DNA of 15,012 nt. Origin: Treponema sp. (GTDB lineage: Bacteria > Spirochaetota > Spirochaetia > Treponematales > Breznakiellaceae). Position 1 is the first letter of the stretch; each line of letters opens with the position of its first letter. Of the stretch, positions 1 through 6,434 are shown one piece after another. The stretch covers positions 1-15,012 of the forward strand of contig JAIRMT010000150.1 in the NCBI GenBank assembly GCA_031258505.1. Reading direction: 5' to 3'. A program made the translations under genes and the position numbers. The notes beneath the pieces are model-generated. The model saw nothing but the letters and a program-made list of their open reading frames with translations. It was not told the DNA's origin and did no database searches.

Positions 1-37
1 GCGCCTCATATCAGCGTTGGATTTGTTCCATCCTTCC

Positions 38-66
38 TTGTCTAAGCGCCCAAAGAATGCTATTCT
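38..66 (+). promoter_or_regulatory. Candidate sigma-70 promoter of gpmI
   Basis: A -35-like TTGTCT (38-43) and a -10-like TATTCT (61-66) are separated by exactly 17 bases. Each matches four of six consensus positions. The predicted transcript would start shortly before the Shine-Dalgarno AAGGAG (82-87) of gpmI. The spacing is good but the boxes are only moderate, so this is a weak prediction. Confidence 0.3.
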
Positions 67-92
67 GATCTAACTAAGACTAAGGAGTTTTT

Positions 93-1754
93 ATGCAAGC
101 ATTAGCGAAGAATCCCGCGTGGAAAGGCCGAAAAGGGCCGCTGCTACTTGTCATCATGGATGGCGTTGGATATGGAAAATACAAAGAAGGCGACGCGGTT
201 GTCGATGCAAAGATGGATCACCTTAACGCGCTCACTGCAAAGAATCCTCACACTCGACTCAAGGCGCATGGAAAGGCTGTGGGACTTCCCTCAGACGATG
301 ATATGGGTAACAGCGAGGTAGGACACAACGCCATGGGCTGTGGACGAGTGTTCAGCCAGGGCGCAAAGCTGGTGTCCCAGTCTATCGAAACCGGCGCCAT
401 GTTTACGGGCAAGGCGTGGCAGGAAATCACCAGCAACGTGAAAACCAGCGGCGGCAGCCTGCACTTCATCGGACTCTTCTCTGACGGCAATGTCCATAGC
501 CATCTGGACCACCTCAAAGCCATGATCATACAGGCAAAGAAGGATGGCGTCAAAAAAGTACGCATACACACGCTCTTTGACGGCCGCGACGTCGGCGAAA
601 CCAGCGCCCTTGAGTACATTGATCCGTTTGAGGCGTTTCTCAAAGAACAAGGGGATGCTGCAAACTTCGACGCCCGCATTGCCAGCGGCGGCGGGCGTAT
701 GTGGATCACCATGGACCGTTACGGCGCGGATTGGACGATGGTTCATCGAGGCTGGGACACCCACGTTCATGGTAAGGCGCGACAGTTCGCAAGCGCTCAT
801 GAAGCTGTCGAGACTTATCGCAAGGAAATCCCCGGCATCATCGACCAGGACTTGAAAGAGTTCGTCATAGCCGATAGCGGCAAGCCAATCGGAGCTATCC
901 AAGACGGCGACTCGGTTATCTACTTTAACTTCCGCGGAGACCGCGCCCTTGAGATCACCGCTGCCTTTGAGGAAGAGGTCTTTGATAAGTTCGACCGCGG
1001 CCGCCGTCCCACAGTCTGCTACGCTGGCATGATGGAATACGATGGCGATACCCACGTCCCCAAGCGCTACCTCGTCAACCCGCCGTCGATTGACAGTACC
1101 ATGGGCGAATACCTCGCTGTTACCGGCGTCCGCACCCTCGCCATCTCTGAAACCCAGAAGTACGGTCATGTTACCTACTTTTTCAATGGTAACAAGCTGG
1201 GTAAGTTCGACGACAAGCTCGAAGACTACCGCGAAATCAAGAGCGACGTGCTTCCGTTTGAACAGCGTCCGTGGATGAAGTGCGCGGACATCACGGATGA
1301 GGTACTCACAGCGATTCCGTCCGGCAAGTACGACTTCATCCGCCTGAACTTCCCCAATGGCGACATGGTTGGGCATACTGGCGTGTATCAGGCTGTGGTT
1401 TGTTCAATGGAAGCGATGGACCTCCAGCTTGGCCGTCTCGCCAAAGCTGTGGAAGACGCTGGCGGCATTATGCTCATCACTGCGGATCACGGCAATAGCG
1501 ACGATATGTTCGAGCATGACAAGAAGACAGGCGCAGTCTCGCGCAAGGCTGACGGTACGCCCAAGCCAAAGACCAGCCACAGCCTCAACCCGGTGCCGTG
1601 CATTGTCTACGACCCAGCCTGCCAGGGCGAGTACGACCAGAGCGCCCTGAACGAGGGGTTGGGCATCAGTTCCATTGCCGCGACCTGTATTGACCTGCTT
1701 GGCTACATCCCACCCGCAGATTATGACAAGTCAGTGTTGAAATTCATTTCTTAA
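93..1754 (+). CDS. gpmI: 2,3-bisphosphoglycerate-independent phosphoglycerate mutase, long plant-type form
   Basis: This glycolytic and gluconeogenic enzyme interconverts 3- and 2-phosphoglycerate in the cytoplasm through a phosphoserine intermediate, with two divalent metal ions (usually Mn). Both active-site sets of the alkaline-phosphatase superfamily are visible: D23 (MDG), the nucleophile S74 in MGNSEVGH, D424 and H428 in NGDMVGHTG, D465-H466 in TADHGNSD and H496. Substrate-side motifs are HSHLDH (135-140), FDGRDV (162-167), FNFRGDRA (278-285) and KYGHVTYFFNG (357-366). At 553 residues it exceeds the roughly 510 of the common bacterial form. The stretch ASGGGRMWITMDRYGADW (197-214) resembles the plant and trypanosomatid subgroup. 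The ATG lies 5 bases after AAGGAG. The gene stands alone on +, converging with the SIMPL gene. Identity is secure; the plant-type assignment comes from motif memory. Confidence 0.97.
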   Translation: MQALAKNPAWKGRKGPLLLVIMDGVGYGKYKEGDAVVDAKMDHLNALTAKNPHTRLKAHGKAVGLPSDDDMGNSEVGHNAMGCGRVFSQGAKLVSQSIETGAMFTGKAWQEITSNVKTSGGSLHFIGLFSDGNVHSHLDHLKAMIIQAKKDGVKKVRIHTLFDGRDVGETSALEYIDPFEAFLKEQGDAANFDARIASGGGRMWITMDRYGADWTMVHRGWDTHVHGKARQFASAHEAVETYRKEIPGIIDQDLKEFVIADSGKPIGAIQDGDSVIYFNFRGDRALEITAAFEEEVFDKFDRGRRPTVCYAGMMEYDGDTHVPKRYLVNPPSIDSTMGEYLAVTGVRTLAISETQKYGHVTYFFNGNKLGKFDDKLEDYREIKSDVLPFEQRPWMKCADITDEVLTAIPSGKYDFIRLNFPNGDMVGHTGVYQAVVCSMEAMDLQLGRLAKAVEDAGGIMLITADHGNSDDMFEHDKKTGAVSRKADGTPKPKTSHSLNPVPCIVYDPACQGEYDQSALNEGLGISSIAATCIDLLGYIPPADYDKSVLKFIS

Positions 1755-1772
1755 AATTATCCGCGATTCTTC

Positions 1773-1805
1773 ATGGTGTCTGACATCCTTTGTGCCAGAC
1801 ACTGT
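1773..1805. terminator. GTGTCTG/CAGACAC hairpin after gpmI, likely terminator and REP-like repeat
   Basis: GTGTCTG (1776-1782) pairs perfectly with CAGACAC (1796-1802), with further pairs on both sides (A1773-T1805, C1784-G1794, A1785-T1793). On + the stem is followed by TTTTTGTTT (1805-1813), the layout of a rho-independent terminator 18 bases after the gpmI stop. It lies between convergent genes. The same core, TGGTGTCTGACA ... GTGCCAGACAC, recurs after the peptide-binding protein gene at 14560-14595, so the element is probably a dispersed repeat used as a terminator here. Confidence 0.55.
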
Positions 1806-1814
1806 TTTTGTTTA

Positions 1815-1856
1815 GTGTCAGAGATGTTCTGTTCTGTTTGGTGTCAGCGACGTTCC
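1815..1856. repeat. Two direct repeats related to the GTGTC hairpin
   Basis: GTGTCAGAGATGTTC (1815-1829) and GTGTCAGCGACGTTC (1841-1855) match at 13 of 15 positions, with a 26-bp period. Both share the GTGTCAG core with the adjacent hairpin (1773-1805) and with the element at 14560-14595. They fill the space between the gpmI hairpin and the end of the SIMPL gene. They contain no ORF. They look like decayed copies of the same short intergenic repeat. Confidence 0.5.
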
Positions 1857-1859
1857 CTG

Positions 1860-2597
1860 TTATTTTGTAATGTACTCCAGCCGCGTTGTTATGAACGCGG
1901 TTTTGTTTTTTGACATCACGTCAAAAGCGCCGCCAGAACTGTACGATTCCGCCGATGAGTTTTCCGCCGTAATCTGAAATACGCCAAGACTCGCCGAGCG
2001 CAGTTTGATAATCTTGCTACCAGATTCTTTTGCGATGGTCTCCGCCCGTATTCGGGTGTTCTCCGTGGCTTTCGCTATCAAATCTAGCTTTAACTCATCG
2101 AGCCTTGTGTAATAGTATTCGGGCCTGAGTGAGAAAAATTGTATACCCAAGTCAATTAACTCGGTTATGTTACGAGAAATACGCTCAATCTTATCAACCT
2201 CGCTTGATTCTATCGTAACCCGCTGCGTCAGCGTGTATCCAGCGAATATGTTTCGGGTAACTCGTCCATCCTGGTTATACTCCTTCTCATAGTTTTCATT
2301 CATTTCAATCGACGAGAATACGATTTCGTTCTCCTGAACGCCCTTGTCGAGGAGATACGCCTTAACTGATTCGGTGTCAGTCTTTAGTTTCTCAAACGCT
2401 TCTTTGGAAGTCATGGCTTTTTGCGAAAAAGAACCGCGCCATACGATAAGGTCTGAAATGAAGGACTTCGTGGCCGAACCAGTAACAGCGATGTACGCGC
2501 TCTGATGCGTTTTCACAATGACGAAACTGATTGCCAGTATGCTCACACAGACAATGATAGAAACGCCAAGAATAATCACATTTATATAATTTTTCAT
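1860..2597 (-). CDS. Membrane-anchored SIMPL-domain (DUF541) protein
   Basis: The 245-residue product has a short basic start and one hydrophobic segment (about 6-30), then an extracytoplasmic domain beginning with a motif typical of SIMPL proteins, AYIAVTGSATKSF, continuing with alternating beta and helical stretches (the SxxIxxNENYE region, FAGYTLTQRVTIES, and the helix LIAKATENTRIRAETIAKESG). The last part, LRSASLGVFQITAE, is the usual end of the fold. SIMPL proteins (BP26/YggE type) are secreted or envelope proteins linked to stress tolerance, and their biochemical activity is not established. The hydrophobic segment has no obvious cleavage site or lipobox Cys, so a membrane anchor is more likely than secretion. 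A clear SD, AAGGGGA (complement of 2604-2610), precedes the ATG by 6 bases. It is a single-gene unit converging with gpmI. Confidence 0.85.
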   Translation of the reverse strand: MKNYINVIILGVSIIVCVSILAISFVIVKTHQSAYIAVTGSATKSFISDLIVWRGSFSQKAMTSKEAFEKLKTDTESVKAYLLDKGVQENEIVFSSIEMNENYEKEYNQDGRVTRNIFAGYTLTQRVTIESSEVDKIERISRNITELIDLGIQFFSLRPEYYYTRLDELKLDLIAKATENTRIRAETIAKESGSKIIKLRSASLGVFQITAENSSAESYSSGGAFDVMSKNKTAFITTRLEYITK

Positions 2598-2655
2598 AAG
2601 AAATCCCCTTTAGACACGCTTCGGTAAAGACAGCGGCACAACTTTATAAATGATA

Positions 2656-2698
2656 ATACAAGGCGCGGGTGAGTATATCTCGCGCCCGCGCCTTGTAT
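2656..2698 (-). terminator. Strong GC-rich hairpin ending the nrd operon
   Basis: A perfect 14-bp inverted repeat, ATACAAGGCGCGGG (2656-2669) with CCCGCGCCTTGTAT (2685-2698), has a 15-base loop in which GAG and CTC can pair further. Read on -, it begins 27 bases after the stop of the glycyl-radical/glutaredoxin gene and is followed by an AT-rich tail (ATTATCATTTATAAAG) without a pure U run. It best fits a rho-independent terminator of the leftward nrd operon. It also lies upstream of the SIMPL gene, so it separates the two units. Confidence 0.7.
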
Positions 2699-2725
2699 CT
2701 ATGCTGGTTAAGCGGTATTAGCGAC

Positions 2726-3241
2726 TTAACTCACCAGCTTGCCAAAAGCGGCAATACTGGCGTTGTCCCGCGCGCGCCCCAGCTCCCTGCCGTCTTTGGC
2801 AAGGAGAATCGCGGTTGGGGTGGACAGTACATGGCGTTTCACGGCTTCGGCAAGGCCAGCTTCAGTGTCGGCATTCACCATGTCTACTGGTATGCCCAGA
2901 CGACCAGCCGCGACTTTCGCGCTAGGACATGCTGGGCATGCCGGGCGCACAAAAAGCAGAACACGCGAATCAAGATTTACATCCTGAACCTCACGCGCCA
3001 CTGGCGTGCAGGCAACCGACACAGGCGCTGCAGCCTGCGGCGTAACTGGCGCTTCAACAGCGGCGTCTGCGTTATACAGCAGACGCTCGCCGTATTCTTC
3101 GCGCTTCCCCCGGTTCCAGTTCCGTACTGAGCGGTAGTACCCGACGATACGGCTGTAAACCTCCGCTGGATTGCCCTCAACGGAGGCGAGCGCTTTCCGC
3201 GCTGCCTCCAAGTCTCTTTCGATGTCTACAAGACTTCTCAT
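2726..3241 (-). CDS. Stand-alone NrdD glycyl-radical domain fused to a glutaredoxin-like domain
   Basis: The 171-residue product has two parts. Residues 1-54 match the extreme C-terminus of anaerobic ribonucleotide reductases: EVYSRIVGYYRSVRNWN (27-43) holds the RxxGY glycyl-radical motif with G34 as the candidate radical site, then GKREEYGER. After an Ala/Pro/Val-rich linker (about 58-85), residues 92-171 form a thioredoxin-fold domain with redox motif C102-P-A-C105 and the cis-proline segment STPTAIL (P142). The upstream nrdD product lacks this glycyl-radical segment, so this protein probably completes NrdD in trans and may deliver electrons from NADPH-linked thioredoxin systems. The ATG at 3241 follows a strong GGAGGA (complement of 3251-3256) by 9 bases. 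The frame stays open to 3316, but that 25-residue extension has no good SD and looks non-coding. Domain calls are secure; assembly with NrdD in trans is inference. Confidence 0.85.
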   Translation of the reverse strand: MRSLVDIERDLEAARKALASVEGNPAEVYSRIVGYYRSVRNWNRGKREEYGERLLYNADAAVEAPVTPQAAAPVSVACTPVAREVQDVNLDSRVLLFVRPACPACPSAKVAAGRLGIPVDMVNADTEAGLAEAVKRHVLSTPTAILLAKDGRELGRARDNASIAAFGKLVS

Positions 3242-3363
3242 AACGAATCTTCCTCCAATCGTTTCATAAATAAAACACTTTGCTTTGATATAACTTTTTG
3301 TATGGTATTCAGCCACTAACTAGTATCATAGCTGAACAAACATCACTTTTTAACTTCACCGCG

Positions 3364-6300
3364 TTACACGGCGGCAGCGAGAACCTCTTTGCGTTCGTTT
3401 TCTAGTTCCATGATCCTCCTTTTGAGTTCAATCTCCTTTTCGTCCTTACACTTAGGACAGGTAAAGTGTTCCCCCATAAGGTAGCCGTGAATAGGGCATA
3501 CCGAAAATGTAGGAGAAATCGTGAAGTACGGGATGCGATAGTTATGCGCTATCGCTTTTACCAAATCCCGGCAACTTCGCCAATCCTCGATTGCCTCACC
3601 CAAAAACACATGGAAGACCGTGCCGCCCGTATAGGTGGTTTGGAGCGCTTCCTGCATATCCAGCGCTTCGAAGATGTCCTCAGTCTGCATCACCGGAAGC
3701 TGGGTCGAGTTCGTGTAGTACGGCTCGCCCATACCAGCAGTGATGATGTCCGGGTAACGCTCCTTGTCGTGGCGGGCGAGGCGGTACGAGGTAGACTCTG
3801 CCGGGGTTGCCTCAAGGTTAAAGAGTTCACCGGTTTGTTCCTGAAAGTCGGCCAGCTTGTTCCGCATAAACTTCAGTACCAAAAGCGCGAAGGTTCTGCC
3901 TTTGTCAGTGGCGATGGTAACGTTGCTCCCCATGAAGTTTCGCAGACATTCGTTCATGCCTACCAAACCTATGGTGTTAAAGTGGTTATCCAGCGTCTTG
4001 AGGTAGCGCTTGGTGTATGGGAACAGGCCGCTTTCCATGAGCCGGTTCACTGCTTTTCTTTTTACGATAAGACTCTCTTTAGCAAGCAACATGAGATTTT
4101 CAAGGCGCTTGAAGAAATCAGCCTCATCTTTGGCAAGATAGCCAATGCGCGGGAGGTTGATAGTAACAACGCCCACTGATCCAGTTAGCTCGTCAGACCC
4201 GAACAGGCCGCCGCCGCGCTTGCGCAACTCGCGCTTGTCTAATTGGAGACGGCAGTTGTGGGTAATAAGCCCGGATGCAAGGGTGAAAAGATGCGGCTCA
4301 TCCGCGACCTCAAAACAGAAGAGGTTTTTCCCCGCCTGTGGGCCGATGTTCTCTATCGCGCTTATGCGATAGTAGTGATACTGTGCGTCTTCGGTGAAAA
4401 AGTCCCCATCCGCGCCCCTATCTGTGTATGAAATGCAATAGACAGACGCATCACTCAAGCGCTTATCGACCGAAACGAATCGCGCTTTCCGTCCAAGCGA
4501 GGCAAACACGTACAGTAGACTATCCCGTAACGCAGGCGAACAGGTGTATATACGCTTGTTTTCGTTACTACCGTCGGCGGCGCGATAGCCTTCAATGAGG
4601 GCTTCCCGAAATGCTACGGAGCTGTTGTACACAAGATGGGTCATATCCCTATCGACTGCTCGTTCCCCGGATACATAGCGGGAAATCAAGCTATAACTAC
4701 CGGTTCCAATTTGCACGGACAGCAGCTTCTCCTCGGAGTGCGTATGAGCGTGATAACCCAACGAGCGCCAGAACGCTATAACTCGCGCTGCGTTTTCAAC
4801 ATCAGTATCAAGGTTAAGCGAATAGCTTATGCCTTCACCACTTTTGCTACCATCGCCCAGATACAGGCCAACCGCGAAGCCAAGTTCCTGACAGCCCAGC
4901 GATTCCTCTGGCTCAATATACGCCTTGTTATAAGGAAGCCACATCCCGACTGTTAAATCTTTCGCCTTCACTGTACCGGCATCCTTTGTGGGCTGAAGGT
5001 GATTCTCGCCCATAAAAACAAGATCGCCGTTGTTCAGGGTAATCTTGTATACGTCGGTCATGGAGGTTTGTACTGCCTTGGCTGGGACCCAGCCATTGTG
5101 TGTCCATACCTCGTACTCTGAGCCTTTCACCTGCATTGAGTTGACAATGTCCTGGATGCTCGTTACCCGAATGTCTTTGTTAGAACGCGCCCATACTTTG
5201 GTGGTTCCCAAAAGCGGACACATTGAGCGCACGTCTTCGGGGTTGAGGTCTGAATTGACGAAGTTCTGGAAGTACGGCGTACCATAGCGGCTGGTCATCT
5301 CAAAAAGGAGTTGGACGTTGTCCCCGTCCCAGTTGAAGTCTGGCGTGATGTTATAGGTGGGGATCGGGTACTGAAAGCCGCGTCCGTCAGCATCGCCTTC
5401 AATCATAAGCTCGATGAAGAGGCGGTTTACGCGGTCCATCTCGGCGGCACAGTCGCCATAGGTGAAGCCGGCTTCTTTACCTCCAACAATGGCAGGCTTA
5501 TCGCGGAGGTCAGCGGGACAGGTCCAATCAAGGGTGATGTTGGTGAAGGGCGCCTGACTTCCCCAGCGGCTGGGGGTGTTCACGCCAAAGACAAAGCTCT
5601 GGAGGCACTGCTTCACATCCTTGTCGCTGAGTTTGTCAGCCTTCACAAAGGGCGCGATGTAGGTATCAAACGAACTGAACGCCTGTGCGCCAGCCCATTC
5701 GTTCTGGAGACAGCCCAGGAAGTTTACGGCCTGCTGCATAAGCGTTGACAGGTGCTTTGCCGGCTTACTTGTGATTTTGTCGGCAACGCCGCCCAAACCC
5801 TCGGCAATAAGCTGACGCAAAGACCAACCCGCGCAGTAGCCGGAGAACATCGACAGGTCGTGGATGTGAAAGTCGGCGTTGCGGTGCGCGGCGGCAACCG
5901 CCTCGGAATAGATGTTCTTTAGCCAGTAGTTGGCTGTAATCGTACCGGAGTTGTGAAGGATAAGTCCACCCAGGGAATAGTTGACATTGGCGTTCTCGTT
6001 GACCCGCCAGTCCTTCTGCCTCAAGTAGCCATCCATTGTGGTATCAATGTCCAAATAGCCATTCATCGTGGTATTGATGTCCTGTATCAGCTTTCGAGCA
6101 TCGCGCATAGCCTCATGTTTGGCGCGATAGAGAATGTACGCCTTGGCGACCGCCGTCTCTCTGGCTTCGATAAGGACGGTCTCTACGATGTCCTGTATGT
6201 CCTCGATAGCGACAGAACCTGCGGTTCCGATGGTTCCAGTTCCAAACTGCTCAATCTGTACTTCCACTTGAACGGTCAAGTATTCAAGTCGCTCAAGACT

Positions 6301-6408
6301 CACATCATTCTTGCCGACTGCCTCAAACGCCTTACCAATGGCGGCGCGTATTTTCTCACGGTTATACGCTTCGGTCGTGCCGGAGCGTTTCACCACACTT
6401 GTTAACAT
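3364..6408 (-). CDS. nrdD: Anaerobic (class III) ribonucleoside-triphosphate reductase, intein-containing, lacking the glycyl-radical segment
   Basis: The enzyme reduces ribonucleotides to deoxyribonucleotides without oxygen, using a radical made by the activase NrdG (not in this window). The 1014-residue precursor has an N-terminal ATP-cone (about 3-95, VVKRSGTTEAYNREKI), then the ten-stranded barrel (ENANVNYSLGGLILHNSG, 138-155; FGVNTPSRWGSQAPFTN, 274-290). An intein of about 321 residues interrupts it at 397/398-718. The barrel resumes with CRLQLDKRELRKRGGGLFG and VGVVTINLPRIGYL. The spliced protein would be about 693 residues. The end has a zinc-ribbon-like C971-P-I-H and C984-P-K-C987, then a charged helix, and stops without the RxxGY radical loop, which the next gene supplies. 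Residues 111-120 and 121-130 are a near-perfect duplication. The ATG follows AGGAGGAA (complement of 6411-6418), 26 bases after nrdR. Confidence 0.95.
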   Translation of the reverse strand: MLTSVVKRSGTTEAYNREKIRAAIGKAFEAVGKNDVSLERLEYLTVQVEVQIEQFGTGTIGTAGSVAIEDIQDIVETVLIEARETAVAKAYILYRAKHEAMRDARKLIQDINTTMNGYLDIDTTMDGYLRQKDWRVNENANVNYSLGGLILHNSGTITANYWLKNIYSEAVAAAHRNADFHIHDLSMFSGYCAGWSLRQLIAEGLGGVADKITSKPAKHLSTLMQQAVNFLGCLQNEWAGAQAFSSFDTYIAPFVKADKLSDKDVKQCLQSFVFGVNTPSRWGSQAPFTNITLDWTCPADLRDKPAIVGGKEAGFTYGDCAAEMDRVNRLFIELMIEGDADGRGFQYPIPTYNITPDFNWDGDNVQLLFEMTSRYGTPYFQNFVNSDLNPEDVRSMCPLLGTTKVWARSNKDIRVTSIQDIVNSMQVKGSEYEVWTHNGWVPAKAVQTSMTDVYKITLNNGDLVFMGENHLQPTKDAGTVKAKDLTVGMWLPYNKAYIEPEESLGCQELGFAVGLYLGDGSKSGEGISYSLNLDTDVENAARVIAFWRSLGYHAHTHSEEKLLSVQIGTGSYSLISRYVSGERAVDRDMTHLVYNSSVAFREALIEGYRAADGSNENKRIYTCSPALRDSLLYVFASLGRKARFVSVDKRLSDASVYCISYTDRGADGDFFTEDAQYHYYRISAIENIGPQAGKNLFCFEVADEPHLFTLASGLITHNCRLQLDKRELRKRGGGLFGSDELTGSVGVVTINLPRIGYLAKDEADFFKRLENLMLLAKESLIVKRKAVNRLMESGLFPYTKRYLKTLDNHFNTIGLVGMNECLRNFMGSNVTIATDKGRTFALLVLKFMRNKLADFQEQTGELFNLEATPAESTSYRLARHDKERYPDIITAGMGEPYYTNSTQLPVMQTEDIFEALDMQEALQTTYTGGTVFHVFLGEAIEDWRSCRDLVKAIAHNYRIPYFTISPTFSVCPIHGYLMGEHFTCPKCKDEKEIELKRRIMELENERKEVLAAAV
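4255..5217 (-). mobile_element. LAGLIDADG intein inside NrdD with a Pro at position 1
   Basis: The segment encodes precursor residues 398-718. It ends in block G (GLITHN, H717-N718) followed by Cys+1 (C719). Block A reads PLLGTTKV, which aligns with the usual CLTGDTKV but has Pro in place of Cys1; the residue before it is C397. Block B has GENH (467-470), keeping the His but replacing the usual Thr with Gly. Block F reads LFCFEVADEPHLF, with C698 at the F:4 position that is normally Asp. Two LAGLIDADG motifs are present, LGFAVGLYLGDG (509-520, D519) and REALIEGYRAADGS (601-614, D612), so the homing endonuclease looks intact. If splicing is C397/C719, the product carries SMCCRLQL, which I recall as the family sequence. 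Starting at C397 instead would leave one Cys fewer. The intein call is secure; the first residue is not. Confidence 0.93.
6019..6078 (-). repeat. Ten-codon tandem duplication within nrdD
   Basis: Two adjacent 30-bp units encode INTTMNGYLD (residues 111-120) and IDTTMDGYLR (121-130), matching at 7 of 10 residues. Intein-free homologues, as I recall them, have a single such stretch between the ATP-cone and the conserved DWRVNENAN motif. The DNA copies differ at several wobble positions, so the duplication is not very recent. It would lengthen the linker or helix after the ATP-cone. Confidence 0.7.
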
Positions 6409-6434
6409 AGTTCCTCCTAATCTTCAGATGAAGA

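Noticed and set aside
291..1376. A 361-residue open frame on - opposite gpmI
   Set aside because: It lies wholly antisense to a complete enzyme gene with all catalytic motifs, has no recognisable domain or SD, and open antisense frames are common with this codon usage.
3242..3316. N-terminal 25-residue extension of the glycyl-radical/glutaredoxin protein
   Set aside because: The strong SD GGAGGA belongs to the ATG at 3241; the extension has no SD of its own, and the family sequence begins after it.
3466..4179. A 237-residue open frame on + opposite the 3' part of nrdD
   Set aside because: Antisense to conserved NrdD sequence, without domain similarity or start signal.
4255..5217. Classic class 3 intein with the Trp-Cys-Thr triplet
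   Set aside because: Cys (F:4) and Thr (G:5) are present, but the block B:12 residue is Gln rather than Trp, so only a related, non-standard class is supported.
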